Source of the DNA: an uncultured Flavobacteriales bacterium
GTDB lineage: Bacteria > Bacteroidota > Bacteroidia > Flavobacteriales_D > Sanyastnellaceae
DNA length: 64,000 nucleotides
NCBI GenBank assembly: GCA_937974555.1
Contig: CALJKR010000031.1
Location: forward strand, 1 to 64,000
Reading direction: 5' to 3'
Position 1 is the stretch's first letter. Each line of letters opens with the position of its first letter. This document shows positions 25,501 to 33,782 of this stretch, piece by piece. The translations under genes and the position numbers were made by a program. Below the pieces are notes generated by a model. The model was not told where the DNA came from and ran no database searches. It saw only the letters and a program-made list of their open reading frames with translations.

Positions 25501-25597
25501 TGTGGATAACAAGAAATTGATTCAGCAGAATATCCGCACGCAATTGCAAACTGAAGTTTACAAAGAATTATTGCGGGGTATTCCGGAAGCGAAGTAA
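22565..25597 (+). CDS. GH3 beta-N-acetylglucosaminidase fused to a beta-lactamase-type serine hydrolase
   Basis: The secreted 1010-residue protein has a signal peptide, then a NagZ-like GH3 domain (about 35-375) with the KHFPGHGDTNTDSH motif near 211-224, which holds the acid/base His, and the ITDALNMQG motif near 299 with the nucleophile Asp. A linker domain (about 380-600) follows. The C-terminal part (about 625-1000) is a class C beta-lactamase/DD-peptidase fold with SITK near 684, YSD near 795 and HTG near 951. Both active sites look complete. The product probably trims peptidoglycan sugars and peptides in the periplasm. It begins with GTG 22565 and is followed by bshA after nine bases. 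Confidence 0.9.
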   Translation: MSKHILIYWVLVCILGIDLPRAQAQSIFQQGPTPWADSVIATLSLDEQLGQLFMVPAWTDPKHQYFNQKEVERWVQEYHVGGIIFFQGGPDNQLKRTQQYQSLSKVPLLIGMDAEWGLSMRLDSTILYPRQMTLGAISDVQQIEKFAEESARQLKRMGVHFSFSPVVDINNNPKNPVISNRSFGEDRERVLLYSMAFMRGLQKHHVLACAKHFPGHGDTNTDSHEDMPLIPFSKSRLDSLELYPYRPLIQNGLGGVMTGHLQVPAYESNPKIPASLSKSLVTDLLQKELGFQGLIITDALNMQGVAKNFKAGEMEALALQAGNDILLFPSNIPKAIEAIKKAIERGDITAEDVRAHCYKVLQAKEWCGLNTATFPQRGHLMEDLHNAQALKMNQDLVLGSLTLLQNDRKGLELWNDRNRKKALVVIGGDSTYNIVSSMQEYMDMSVMYWPKEVDSTWKDTLDVLLSLLNGYQDVAFAWVNTSSKAIKNFGVSPYLLDRVSNWNADKNVIVLMFANPYALMGNAHVHRNDVVAVGYQDDPLTERMMVEALFGARGFQGQLPVSIDEKWKVGFGLCVQGGQRMGRSVLSSPESLNWIKSRNVQNAWTKAYTENYFGESEFAKKSLFHYHWNKVDSIANGGVISGAYPGCRVLVVYKGEIVYDRAYGYLDMDHKEPVQLNSVYDLASITKVGASGLAMMKMLDERAWSPSGVLGDELTFPKKSAYAKIKWKDMLSHQAGLKSFIPFHSTLSPIHWAYKTPTENGVQVADSLYTDTTLYAEMRTIILKTPLVTPAKYEYSDLGYYFVKEFVEKQVEQPYDIWLSEQFYEPLGLRSMGYLPLNRMPKSAIAPTEHDTLFRHQLLRGYVHDQGAALMGGVAGHAGLFSNAYDLAVVMQMLMNEGQYGGKQWIQSSTVQYFNQRHLPGNRRGLILDKPTLDKVGGSPSSMVSHSSFGHTGFTGTMCWADPEHEIVFVFLSNRIHPSVDNKKLIQQNIRTQLQTEVYKELLRGIPEAK

Positions 25598-25606
25598 TTT
25601 TGTTTC

Positions 25607-26734
25607 ATGGAAAGGCGCCAATTGAGAATCGGTATTGTGGGTTATCCTACATTTGGGGGAAGTGGTGTAGTGGCCACGGAGTTGGGAATGGCTTTGGCCG
25701 AACAAGGCCATGAGATCCACTTTATTACATATTCTCAGCCGGTAAGACTAAACAGAATCAACAAGAATATTCGCTTTCATGAAGTGAATGTCAGCGATTA
25801 TCCTTTGTTCGTTTATCCCCCTTATGAATTGGTTTTGGCCAGTAAGATGGTAGATGTGGTGAAGTATGAAAAGTTGGATGTTTTGCACGTGCATTACGCC
25901 ATTCCACATGCTTCGGCAGCTTATATGGCCAAGAAAATATTGGAAGACGAAGGCATCGTAATTCCTGTAGTCACCACGCTGCACGGCACAGACATCACTT
26001 TGTTGGGTAAGGATGATTCATTTAAACCGGTGATCACCTTTGCGATCAATCATTCAACGGCGGTAACCGCGGTATCAGAAAGTTTAAAACAGGATACTTA
26101 CCAGTATTTTGATATTAAAAAGGAGATTACTGTGGTGCCCAACTTTATCGAGTTGGGTCCAGAGTGTGATCAATGGCGGGTGACAGCCCGTGAGGAGTTT
26201 GTTGCTCCGGAGGAGCGTATGTTGATTCACATTTCCAATTTTAGACCGGTAAAAAGAATATTGGACGTGTTGGCTATTTTTAAAAGAATCAAGGACGAGA
26301 TGCCTGCACGCTTGGTCATGGTTGGCGATGGTCCCGAGAGACATCGGGCAGAACAATGGACCCGAGAGCACGGATTGGTAGACTGCATAGACTTTGTAGG
26401 AAATGTCAAGGAGCCACAGGAGATTTTAGCGGGTGCGGATTTATTTATTCTACCTTCTGAATCGGAGAGTTTTGGATTGTCTGCTTTGGAAGCAATGGCA
26501 CTGGGAGTTCCTGTGATATCCAGTAATACCGGGGGATTGCCTGAGGTAAATAGAGAAGGGGTTTCAGGACATTTGTGTGGTGTGGGCGAGGTAGAGGAAA
26601 TGGCACAAAAGGCCATGCTGATTTTGGATCGTTGGGAAGATTACTCAAGAGGAGCCAGAAGCGTGGCAAAAGAATTTGGCATTGATCGGGTGCTTAAACA
26701 GTATTTGGATATTTATTATCGTGTGGTAAAATGA
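25607..26734 (+). CDS. bshA: N-acetyl-alpha-D-glucosaminyl L-malate synthase
   Basis: BshA is the GT4 glycosyltransferase that joins UDP-GlcNAc and L-malate in the first step of bacillithiol synthesis. The 375-residue protein shows the family hallmarks GIVGYPTFGGSGVVATELG near the N-terminus, HVHYAIPHA, TLHGTDITLLG, and the nucleotide-sugar motif ESFGLSALEAMA-GVP near 290-310. It sits in the cytoplasm. It is preceded closely by the GH3 fusion gene and overlaps the next gene by four bases. The later bsh genes (bshB, bshC) are not in this window. Confidence 0.96.
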   Translation: MERRQLRIGIVGYPTFGGSGVVATELGMALAEQGHEIHFITYSQPVRLNRINKNIRFHEVNVSDYPLFVYPPYELVLASKMVDVVKYEKLDVLHVHYAIPHASAAYMAKKILEDEGIVIPVVTTLHGTDITLLGKDDSFKPVITFAINHSTAVTAVSESLKQDTYQYFDIKKEITVVPNFIELGPECDQWRVTAREEFVAPEERMLIHISNFRPVKRILDVLAIFKRIKDEMPARLVMVGDGPERHRAEQWTREHGLVDCIDFVGNVKEPQEILAGADLFILPSESESFGLSALEAMALGVPVISSNTGGLPEVNREGVSGHLCGVGEVEEMAQKAMLILDRWEDYSRGARSVAKEFGIDRVLKQYLDIYYRVVK

Positions 26735-27309
26735 AACAACAAAATAAGAGACAGCAGATTTCAGAGCGAATTTGGGTTGAGAAACCAGGCCCTCATGAGG
26801 TGCACATTGAAATAGATCAAAAGATTCCAAGGTGGCAGGAATCACTTTTACTGGGTTGGCTCATTGCGTGGACCTTTTGCGGTGGTGTGTTTGTGTACTA
26901 TGCTTTGCAACCTGTACCTTGGTCGGATAGAATTTTTTTCATTATCTCATCTTCTCTTTGGTTGTACTTTTTTATTCGCATCGCCAAGGTTTTTTTATGG
27001 CGTCGAATGGGCAAGGAGAAGATTCAAATCAGGCCAGGAGAAATGACCATTCAAAACGCCATCGGAAAATGGGGTAGAGTAGAAAAGTTTGGTTTGCATC
27101 AAATTCAAAAACTGGGTATCATCAAGCAAGATCCCGGTAATTTCTTTGTTTTTTTAGACAACAGTTTTTGGATCATTGGCGGTGATAAGGTGGGCTTTAT
27201 CAAAGGTTCAACCCCCCATCGCGTGGGCAAACAATTGTCCGTAAGAGAGTCTGAATCTTTGGTGAGAATCATGGACTCAGCAATCAAGGCTTTTTCAAAG
27301 CAGTTGTAA
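26731..27309 (+). CDS. Two-helix membrane protein with PH-like tail, unknown
   Basis: The 192-residue protein overlaps bshA as ATGA. A short charged N-terminal region is followed by two membrane helices (about 36-60 and 67-90), then a cytoplasmic beta-rich part (KEKIQIRPGEMTIQNAIG and on) that resembles small bacterial PH-like (YdbT/PH_2-type) domains. That comparison is by general pattern only. No catalytic motif is present. Co-translation with bshA suggests a shared transcript rather than a shared function. It overlaps aroQ tail-to-tail by 15 bases. Confidence 0.7.
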   Translation: MKQQNKRQQISERIWVEKPGPHEVHIEIDQKIPRWQESLLLGWLIAWTFCGGVFVYYALQPVPWSDRIFFIISSSLWLYFFIRIAKVFLWRRMGKEKIQIRPGEMTIQNAIGKWGRVEKFGLHQIQKLGIIKQDPGNFFVFLDNSFWIIGGDKVGFIKGSTPHRVGKQLSVRESESLVRIMDSAIKAFSKQL

Positions 27310-27717
27310 AATGGCCTGAACAGCCAAGGAATAGCCTTTCTCTTTTAATCCCACGATCATTCCACTACACATGGCGCCGGTTATGCTCTGGTGCCTGAAA
27401 GATTCTCTTGAATGAATATTGGAAAGGTGTACTTCAATTTTTGGAGTCTGAAGGATTTCTAAAGCGTCTCTGATGGCCACACTGGTGTGGGTATATCCCC
27501 CGGGATTGATGATCAAGGGCAATCGTTCACGAATGCAATATTGTATTTGCTCGATGATCTCTCCTTCAAGATTGCTTTGAAAAAATTCAAACGAGATGGA
27601 AGGGAACTGATGCACCAATCCATGCTCAATGTCTTGCAGGGTAAGGCTTCCGTATACTTGAGAATCTCGTTGTCCCAATAGATTTAAATTGGGTCCATGT
27701 ATCACCGCAATTTTCAT
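27295..27717 (-). CDS. aroQ: 3-dehydroquinate dehydratase, type II
   Basis: AroQ dehydrates 3-dehydroquinate to 3-dehydroshikimate, the third step of the shikimate pathway. The 140-residue length is typical of the dodecameric type II enzyme. Landmarks are VIHGPNLNLLGQR at the start, the catalytic Tyr in SQVYG, the NPGGYTHTSVAIRDAL segment and HLSNIHSRESFRH. I place the start at ATG 27717, which shares one base with the preceding stop (TAATG), so it is translationally coupled to the 923-aa gene upstream. The longer frame to 27753 adds non-family residues. Confidence 0.97.
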   Translation of the reverse strand: MKIAVIHGPNLNLLGQRDSQVYGSLTLQDIEHGLVHQFPSISFEFFQSNLEGEIIEQIQYCIRERLPLIINPGGYTHTSVAIRDALEILQTPKIEVHLSNIHSRESFRHQSITGAMCSGMIVGLKEKGYSLAVQAILQLL

Positions 27718-30488
27718 TATTGGGTCATGAGGTTGGTGGTTTCGTCGCGCCAAGTTTGCTCAGTGATACTCAAACCATTTTTGAAATAATAGGCACCGGA
27801 AGTGGAAACGATTTTTCTGTAGACATAGGTCTTCCCTTTTGCCCTTACCGTTCTTTCCAAAACTTTTTTATTCCCCAAATCATATGAACGCTCGGTGATG
27901 GCATCCTGCTCCTGTTGAATATTGGCAATGATTTCAGTACGGGTAGGCTGAGGCTCAACAACTGCGTTTTCAAACAATTCTTCTCTGCGATCAAAGCCTC
28001 TGTTTTCAGCATCCGCCTTTCTTTGAAGAAGATTCATTTCTGTGCTGTGACGAACTTCATTCAATGCCATCAAATTCTCGTCGCGACGGTCTTTTTTATC
28101 TTCACTCCAACTGGCCAAATCTTCTTTCTGACTTTCCGTGCTGGTTGAATTCATTTCACGCTTTGAGTTGGCTGCACTTGCCCAATATTCCTCGTTTGCT
28201 TGGTACTCACCGGATTTTTCTAAGAAAGCTTCTGTATTTCTCTTCTGTAATTCAGCGCCATAGGTTTGGGTATTGACGCCCATTTGCTTTTGCATTTCAA
28301 AAGTCCGAAGATTGCCGTTGATTCGATTTTTTGAACGATCATTGTAGGTCTGATCTTCAAACTTCATATTGTCTTTCAGTGTGCTGATTTGATTGATGTT
28401 GGAACGGCGATTTCCATCATTTTTGCTAAGAGCAAACATCATTTTTTTGTAATTCTCAGTGCTCTCTATGCGGGTGTCTCTGTGGCCTTGTGCACTGATC
28501 AACAATTTTCTATCGGCATCGTTATAGGCAGCAATTTGTTGGGTGGTACTATCCACACGACGCATGTGCCAACTGTTGCCCTCTGATTGAATGGTATTGA
28601 GGTATTCCGTTTTATTGGTTAGCTCTTCAATTTTGGTTTCGAGACGAAGTTTATTTTTCTTACTGAAATAAGTATCGTAGTTCAAGAAATTTCTCTTTTC
28701 TTGCGCAATGCTATCTGCCTTCAAAGCTGCACGCTGTCTGCGGGCTTCGCGGTAGAACGCATCCAATGCATCTTCTGCTGCTGACCCCCGGATATTCCCT
28801 CCACCAGAGTTGGTGCCAGAGTTGGCCAGGGCTTCATCCAATCTTCTTTTCTTCTCTTTTTCCTCTTCCTCACGTCTTCTTCTCTCAGCCAAGGCATCTT
28901 CCTCTTGCTTGGCCAAGGCAGCCCGCATATCCGCTTCTTGCTTCAGACGCTCTGCTTCCTTCATTTGTCTGGCTAGCTCGTCCGCATTCATGGCGTTTTT
29001 CAACTGCGCAATGGTGTTGTCTATCGCTGCAATTTGTGATTTAGGATAACCCTCAGCAGGCAAAATACCCAAGGCTTGGTTGTAAAATTCTTTGGATTGG
29101 GTCAATTTCGCCAAGTCCTTGCCATTGGCGTCTTTGAACATGTCATCCGCCATTTTAACCAAGTTGTCGTATTCTTTTTTCTTGCGCGCTTTTTCTGCAT
29201 CTTCCTTGTCCTTCATTTCCTTGGCAACCACAGCATCCTCTTGTTCTTTCATGAGACGCTTAACTTCATCTATTTTCTCCTGGGGCATGCTTTCTTCGGG
29301 CTTCAAGGCTTTGGCCTCTTCAAAATTCCCAAGGGCTGATGGATAGTCTTTTTTGTCTATGCTCTTTTGTCCCAGAGACATTAATTCGTTGTAGCGCTTG
29401 TTTTTCTTGGCTTGTGCATCGGCATCATTTTTCAACTTATCCATGAGTTCTTTTGCTTTCGCAATTTGCTCTTTGGGGTATGATTCCTTGGCCAAGATGT
29501 TGCTTGCTTCTTTGTACTTCGCAATGGCCTCTTCGTATTTGGCGGCTTCAAAAAATTTGTCCGCGTCTCTGATGAGGTTGTCGTATTGACTGAAAGTGGC
29601 ATTTTCCTTCATGCGACGATCCAACTCAGCCAACTTCTCTGTGGGCTCTTTCAATTTGGGTCGCATGTTTTTGGCTTCATTGAATTTGGCACGCGCAACA
29701 TCCCATTGACGATTGTTCATGGCTTCATCACCTTCGATCATCAAAAGGCCATAGCGGGCTTCATCTTTTTTGGCGGCTTCATCGCCTTGCATCAATTCTT
29801 TGACCTTGGCAATTTTCTGTTTGGGCAATTCATGCTGAGGGAACATGGCTTGGGCTTGCTCATATTTGGCAATGGCCGCTGCATAATCTTTGACAATGAC
29901 CTTCTCATCGCCTTGTTGTAGAATTTTCTCAAACTCTTTGAACTTGGCTTGATCGGCTTTGTTCGCGCTTTCTACACGTCTCAACTCGGCATCAATTTTC
30001 TCTCTTTGTTTTTTGATGTATTCAGCGTCCCAACCGATGTTGTCTGTGTCACTCATGTAAATGGCTTTGGCCGCAGGCTCTTTCATGATATCCATGTTGA
30101 AGCCAATGGGTGCCTTGAACAAAGAAACTTCCATGTCGAACTCGTAACCGCCACGCTGCTCTTCTTTGGGCACATTGCGGGTATCCAATCGGGCTACTTT
30201 CGGTGCATACAAATCCTTAGAAAATTTCACATCATAAGTGTGACCCAGCTGAAGTTCTTTTTTGATTTTACCGTTTTCTGGAACAGAGATGGTCTCAAAC
30301 AATCCACCGTTTTTATAGATTGTTACAACTGATCCCCCCAATTTCCCACCGCTATCTTCATCTTTGACGACGATGTTCAATGAAATAACGGTATTTTGCG
30401 TCCATGCGTGAGTGCTCACGAGGAGTGACAAGAGGATGATGATTCTCTTGAATGTTAAATTGAAAAAAGTTACTTTTTTTCTCTTCAT
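27717..30488 (-). CDS. Large secreted TPR-like, coiled-coil repeat protein
   Basis: The 923-residue protein has a signal peptide (cleaved near AWTQ), then a beta-sandwich domain (about 35-125). Four or more TPR-like helical hairpins follow (about 190-490), each ending in a pattern like AIAKYEQA..FP..ELPKQKIAKVKELM. Next is a charged Lys/Glu coiled coil (about 500-560), and the polar helical region to about 850 is rich in Asn, Arg and Glu with spaced NYDTYF and YND-type motifs. The last 60 residues form a short beta-rich end. I do not recognise the whole protein. It is probably a periplasmic or surface scaffold. It is co-transcribed with aroQ. Confidence 0.8.
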   Translation of the reverse strand: MKRKKVTFFNLTFKRIIILLSLLVSTHAWTQNTVISLNIVVKDEDSGGKLGGSVVTIYKNGGLFETISVPENGKIKKELQLGHTYDVKFSKDLYAPKVARLDTRNVPKEEQRGGYEFDMEVSLFKAPIGFNMDIMKEPAAKAIYMSDTDNIGWDAEYIKKQREKIDAELRRVESANKADQAKFKEFEKILQQGDEKVIVKDYAAAIAKYEQAQAMFPQHELPKQKIAKVKELMQGDEAAKKDEARYGLLMIEGDEAMNNRQWDVARAKFNEAKNMRPKLKEPTEKLAELDRRMKENATFSQYDNLIRDADKFFEAAKYEEAIAKYKEASNILAKESYPKEQIAKAKELMDKLKNDADAQAKKNKRYNELMSLGQKSIDKKDYPSALGNFEEAKALKPEESMPQEKIDEVKRLMKEQEDAVVAKEMKDKEDAEKARKKKEYDNLVKMADDMFKDANGKDLAKLTQSKEFYNQALGILPAEGYPKSQIAAIDNTIAQLKNAMNADELARQMKEAERLKQEADMRAALAKQEEDALAERRRREEEEKEKKRRLDEALANSGTNSGGGNIRGSAAEDALDAFYREARRQRAALKADSIAQEKRNFLNYDTYFSKKNKLRLETKIEELTNKTEYLNTIQSEGNSWHMRRVDSTTQQIAAYNDADRKLLISAQGHRDTRIESTENYKKMMFALSKNDGNRRSNINQISTLKDNMKFEDQTYNDRSKNRINGNLRTFEMQKQMGVNTQTYGAELQKRNTEAFLEKSGEYQANEEYWASAANSKREMNSTSTESQKEDLASWSEDKKDRRDENLMALNEVRHSTEMNLLQRKADAENRGFDRREELFENAVVEPQPTRTEIIANIQQEQDAITERSYDLGNKKVLERTVRAKGKTYVYRKIVSTSGAYYFKNGLSITEQTWRDETTNLMTQ

Positions 30489-30521
30489 GAATACATTCGC
30501 ATGATTTCTTAACGTAAATGT

Positions 30522-31625
30522 ATGAATTTTAGTTACTGGGAGTTTGATTTTTACCTAAAAAATATTGATTTCGCGGTTATCGGCGGGGGTATTGTGGGAA
30601 TGAGTTCAGCATACCATTTGAAAAAAAAATACCCAGAGTCCCGAATTGTGGTTTTTGAAAGGGATTTTTTCTCGGCGGGTGCTAGTTCCAGAAATGCAGG
30701 TTTTGCTTGTTTTGGAAGCCCAACGGAAATTCTTTCAGATGTCGAGCAAAATGGTTGGGATTCTGTTCTAGAGACAGTGCACAACCGTTACCATGGTCTT
30801 CAGATTTTGCAAAGTATCATTCCAATGTCGGCGATGGACGGATTCCAAAATGGGGGATTGGAAATTTTTGAAACGTGGGAATCCCAGAAATTAGAGGTGA
30901 CGTTGAGTCAATTGGAGGAATTAAATCGCCGGGTGCAATCTGTATTGCATTTTTCGCCTTATCGATTATCCAAAGCGGATCATGGTTTAAAAAATATCGC
31001 TGGTGCGATTCACATTGATCAAGAAGGGATGATTCATCCTGGAAAGATGCTGGGACATTGGTTGCATCTGAATCGTTCCATGGGAATTGAGATATTATAC
31101 GGTTTAAATATCGAGCAGGTAGACACGGAGGCAGGTGCAATCCAAATTAGAAATCGTTGGTTTCATCCCCATCGATTGGTCTTGTGTACCAATGGACTTA
31201 CGCCTGCGTTGGTTGAAGGATTGGATGTGTATCCCGCGCGCAATCAGGTTTTGGTGACCGAGGAAATTTTGGAAAGGCCATGGAATCAAACCTTCCACCT
31301 CAGGGAAGGGTATGTTTATTTTCGGAATATCGGCAAACGTGTTTTAATCGGTGGAGGAAGAGATGTTTTTCGTGAACAAGAAAACACCATGGCTTTGGAT
31401 GAAACCGAAAATGTTCGGTTGTATTTGCATGAAAAGCTTGAAACACTGTTGGGACGTTCAGTGAAAATTGAGCACCATTGGAGCGGCATCATGGGGCTTG
31501 GGCAAGCCAAGGGTCCCATCATCCGTCCACTCTCGGAAAAAACCTATGTCGCAGTTCGCATGGGAGGAATGGGCGTGGCCATAGGCACATGGGTGGGACA
31601 ACAGCTCGCCAACAGGATGGAATAA
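30522..31625 (+). CDS. FAD-dependent oxidoreductase (DAO family)
   Basis: The 367-residue protein is a flavoprotein of the D-amino-acid oxidase (DAO) fold. The dinucleotide-binding GGGIVG (21-26) starts the Rossmann fold, and E near 47 in VVFERD would bind ribose. The SSRNAGFACFGSP segment contacts the flavin. The RVLIGGGRD and MGGMGVAIGTWVGQ segments near the end complete the FAD fold. The DAO family oxidises amines, amino acids or glycerol phosphate; the substrate is not evident. It runs divergent from the repeat protein and ends at the shared terminator with mdh. Confidence 0.88.
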   Translation: MNFSYWEFDFYLKNIDFAVIGGGIVGMSSAYHLKKKYPESRIVVFERDFFSAGASSRNAGFACFGSPTEILSDVEQNGWDSVLETVHNRYHGLQILQSIIPMSAMDGFQNGGLEIFETWESQKLEVTLSQLEELNRRVQSVLHFSPYRLSKADHGLKNIAGAIHIDQEGMIHPGKMLGHWLHLNRSMGIEILYGLNIEQVDTEAGAIQIRNRWFHPHRLVLCTNGLTPALVEGLDVYPARNQVLVTEEILERPWNQTFHLREGYVYFRNIGKRVLIGGGRDVFREQENTMALDETENVRLYLHEKLETLLGRSVKIEHHWSGIMGLGQAKGPIIRPLSEKTYVAVRMGGMGVAIGTWVGQQLANRME

Positions 31626-31654
31626 AATAGGGCGAATGATTATTCGCCCTATTT
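31625..31654. terminator. Bidirectional terminator between oxidoreductase and mdh
   Basis: AAATAGGGCGAAT (31625-31637) and ATTCGCCCTATTT (31642-31654) form a perfect 13-bp inverted repeat with a GATT loop, between convergent gene ends at 31625 and 31673. Confidence 0.85.
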
Positions 31655-31672
31655 CAGAAAGTGGATAAAAGA

Positions 31673-32611
31673 TTAAGCGTTGGCATTCATGCGATCCAAA
31701 ACGTTCATCACGTCTTTAACCGCGATAGCAGAAGCGTCCAACAACGCTTTTTCTTCTTCGTTTAATTTTAATTCGATGATTTTCTCTACGCCGTTTTTGC
31801 CCAAAACAACAGGAACTCCCAAGTAGATATCTTTCAAACCATACTCTCCTTGTAACCAAACACAACAAGGGAAAATTCGTTTTTGGTCACGAACAATGGC
31901 TTCTACCATTTGAGCAGCGGCAGCACCGGGCGCATACCAAGCTGAAGTTCCCAATAGGTTGACGATTTCACCACCGCCCACTTTGGTGCGTTCTACGATA
32001 GCATCCAATTGTTCTTTCTCAATCAATTCCGTAACTGGAATTCCACCAACTGTAGTATAACGTGGAAGGGGAACCATGGTGTCGCCATGTCCACCCATCA
32101 ATACCGCTTGGATATCTTTTGGAGAGCAATTCAAAGCTTCAGCCAAGAAAGCACGGTAACGGGCAGTATCCAAAATACCAGCCATTCCAAATACGCGATT
32201 GCTCGGTACTTTCGCTGCCAAATAAGCACAATAGGTCATTACATCCAAAGGATTGGAAACAATCACGATGATGGCATTGGGGCTGTGCTGGATGATGTTT
32301 TCAGTTACTGACTTAACGATACCGGCATTGGTAGCGATCAAGTCATCGCGGCTCATCCCTGGTTTGCGTGGCAAACCTGAAGTGATGACGACAACATCAG
32401 AATTGGCTGTCTTACTATAGTCTCCAGTAGAGCCTATGGTGCGACTGTCGTACAAGTTGATGGGCGCTGTTTGCCAGATGTCCAAAGCTTTTCCTTCGGC
32501 AAAACCGGGCTTGATGTCCACCAATACAATTTCGTTGGCAATCTCGCGATGTGCGAGTACATCAGCGCAAGTAGCTCCAACATTTCCTGCGCCTACAACT
32601 GTAACTTTCAT
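31673..32611 (-). CDS. mdh: Malate dehydrogenase
   Basis: This enzyme of the citric acid cycle interconverts malate and oxaloacetate with NAD. The 312-residue length and the LDH-like layout point to the tetrameric LDH-type MDH group found in Bacteroidota and other bacteria. GAGNVG (7-12) binds NAD, D32-type VDIKPG follows, GLPRKPGMSRDDL holds the mobile-loop arginines, and GGHGDTMVP near 176 holds the catalytic His. It has its own transcription unit, ending at a bidirectional terminator shared with the convergent FAD gene. Confidence 0.97.
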   Translation of the reverse strand: MKVTVVGAGNVGATCADVLAHREIANEIVLVDIKPGFAEGKALDIWQTAPINLYDSRTIGSTGDYSKTANSDVVVITSGLPRKPGMSRDDLIATNAGIVKSVTENIIQHSPNAIIVIVSNPLDVMTYCAYLAAKVPSNRVFGMAGILDTARYRAFLAEALNCSPKDIQAVLMGGHGDTMVPLPRYTTVGGIPVTELIEKEQLDAIVERTKVGGGEIVNLLGTSAWYAPGAAAAQMVEAIVRDQKRIFPCCVWLQGEYGLKDIYLGVPVVLGKNGVEKIIELKLNEEEKALLDASAIAVKDVMNVLDRMNANA

Positions 32612-32714
32612 GGTTTTTAATTTTCTATTGAAATTTTCGATGGCAATATTACGTTAAGGAACCATATTTGCACGTAACATTCATCATAAATTTTGGAATA
32701 TGTTGATTTTTCAA

Positions 32715-33782
32715 ATGCGATCTCTACTCCTATTGTTTTCCTTAGCAATCTCTTCTGCTCTTTATGCGCAGCCACAGGGTCTTCCACAAGGAGTACCTGG
32801 AAAGGATTACAATGCTGTTGATGCTGCGGGAAAGCGTCATGGAAATTGGATTCGTCAATACAAAAACAAGCCGGAGGTTTTGTATTACAAAGGCCAGTAT
32901 GAACACGGCAAGCCCGTGGGGAAGTGGAATTTTTATGATCAAGAAGGCCGATTGATGTCCGAAGTGGATCATGTGGCTGATTCCACCATCAATGATGTGA
33001 AGATGTTTTATGCGGATGGTGCTTTAATGGCTGAAGGTCGCTATGTAGGTCGCGTGGTGAACGACAAATGGCGCAGAGACAAAGAGGGATTGTGGAAAAT
33101 GTACTTCCCTAATGGCAAATTGTCTACGGAAGAAAATTACCTGGGTGGGGTGAAAAACGGTGCGGTTAATTTGTATTTGGAATCAGGAATCTTGGTTTGT
33201 GTTTCTCAATACAAAAATGGATTGTTAGATGGTCCATTTGAACAGCGCAATGCAGCGGGCAAGAAAATTTTAGAATGCACCTACGTGAAAGGGCTCAAGC
33301 ATGGTCCTTCAAAGACTTATTATGAAGATGGGAAGATTCAAATGAAAGGATTGTATCACGAAGGAGAATTTGATAAGATATGGGAATCTTTTTTGCCCAA
33401 CGGTCGCCAAGAGATGGTGGTGCATTATAACAAAGGGCAAGTGGTGAAACAATTATTCATCAACAAAGATGTAGAGGAGTTTTATGAAAGCGGCATTCCC
33501 AAGCGCAGTTGTTCTTACGTCAATGGTAAATTAGAAGGACCATTTCGCGAGTACTATGATATTGGGAAGTTTGAAAAAATCCCATCTTCGGCTGATGACC
33601 AAAAGATAGGAATCATGCACAAAGAAAAGTTGACAGGCACTGTAATTAAGGTGGAGGGTGATTATTTGAATAATGTCTACGAAGGCAAGATTGTATTTAG
33701 AAAAGAGAATGGAGAGATTGATCGAGAGGAGATTTGGGAAGCAGGAAAAATGGTAAGTACTACGGCAAAGCCCAAGCCATGA
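32715..33782 (+). CDS. Secreted MORN-repeat protein (YwqK-like)
   Basis: The 355-residue protein carries a signal peptide (MRSLLLLFS to AQPQ) and then repeated units of about 23 residues with the motif YY-G---G-W-FY---G (examples: VLYYKGQYEHGKPVGKW, FYADGALMAEGRYV and YFPNGKLSTEENY). These are MORN_2 repeats as in YwqK-type proteins, common in Bacteroidota; their role is not established and the toxin-antitoxin label in databases is not reliable. I start it at ATG 32715, where the signal peptide begins. The stop overlaps the next gene by four bases, so it is translationally coupled to the S8 peptidase. Confidence 0.82.
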   Translation: MRSLLLLFSLAISSALYAQPQGLPQGVPGKDYNAVDAAGKRHGNWIRQYKNKPEVLYYKGQYEHGKPVGKWNFYDQEGRLMSEVDHVADSTINDVKMFYADGALMAEGRYVGRVVNDKWRRDKEGLWKMYFPNGKLSTEENYLGGVKNGAVNLYLESGILVCVSQYKNGLLDGPFEQRNAAGKKILECTYVKGLKHGPSKTYYEDGKIQMKGLYHEGEFDKIWESFLPNGRQEMVVHYNKGQVVKQLFINKDVEEFYESGIPKRSCSYVNGKLEGPFREYYDIGKFEKIPSSADDQKIGIMHKEKLTGTVIKVEGDYLNNVYEGKIVFRKENGEIDREEIWEAGKMVSTTAKPKP

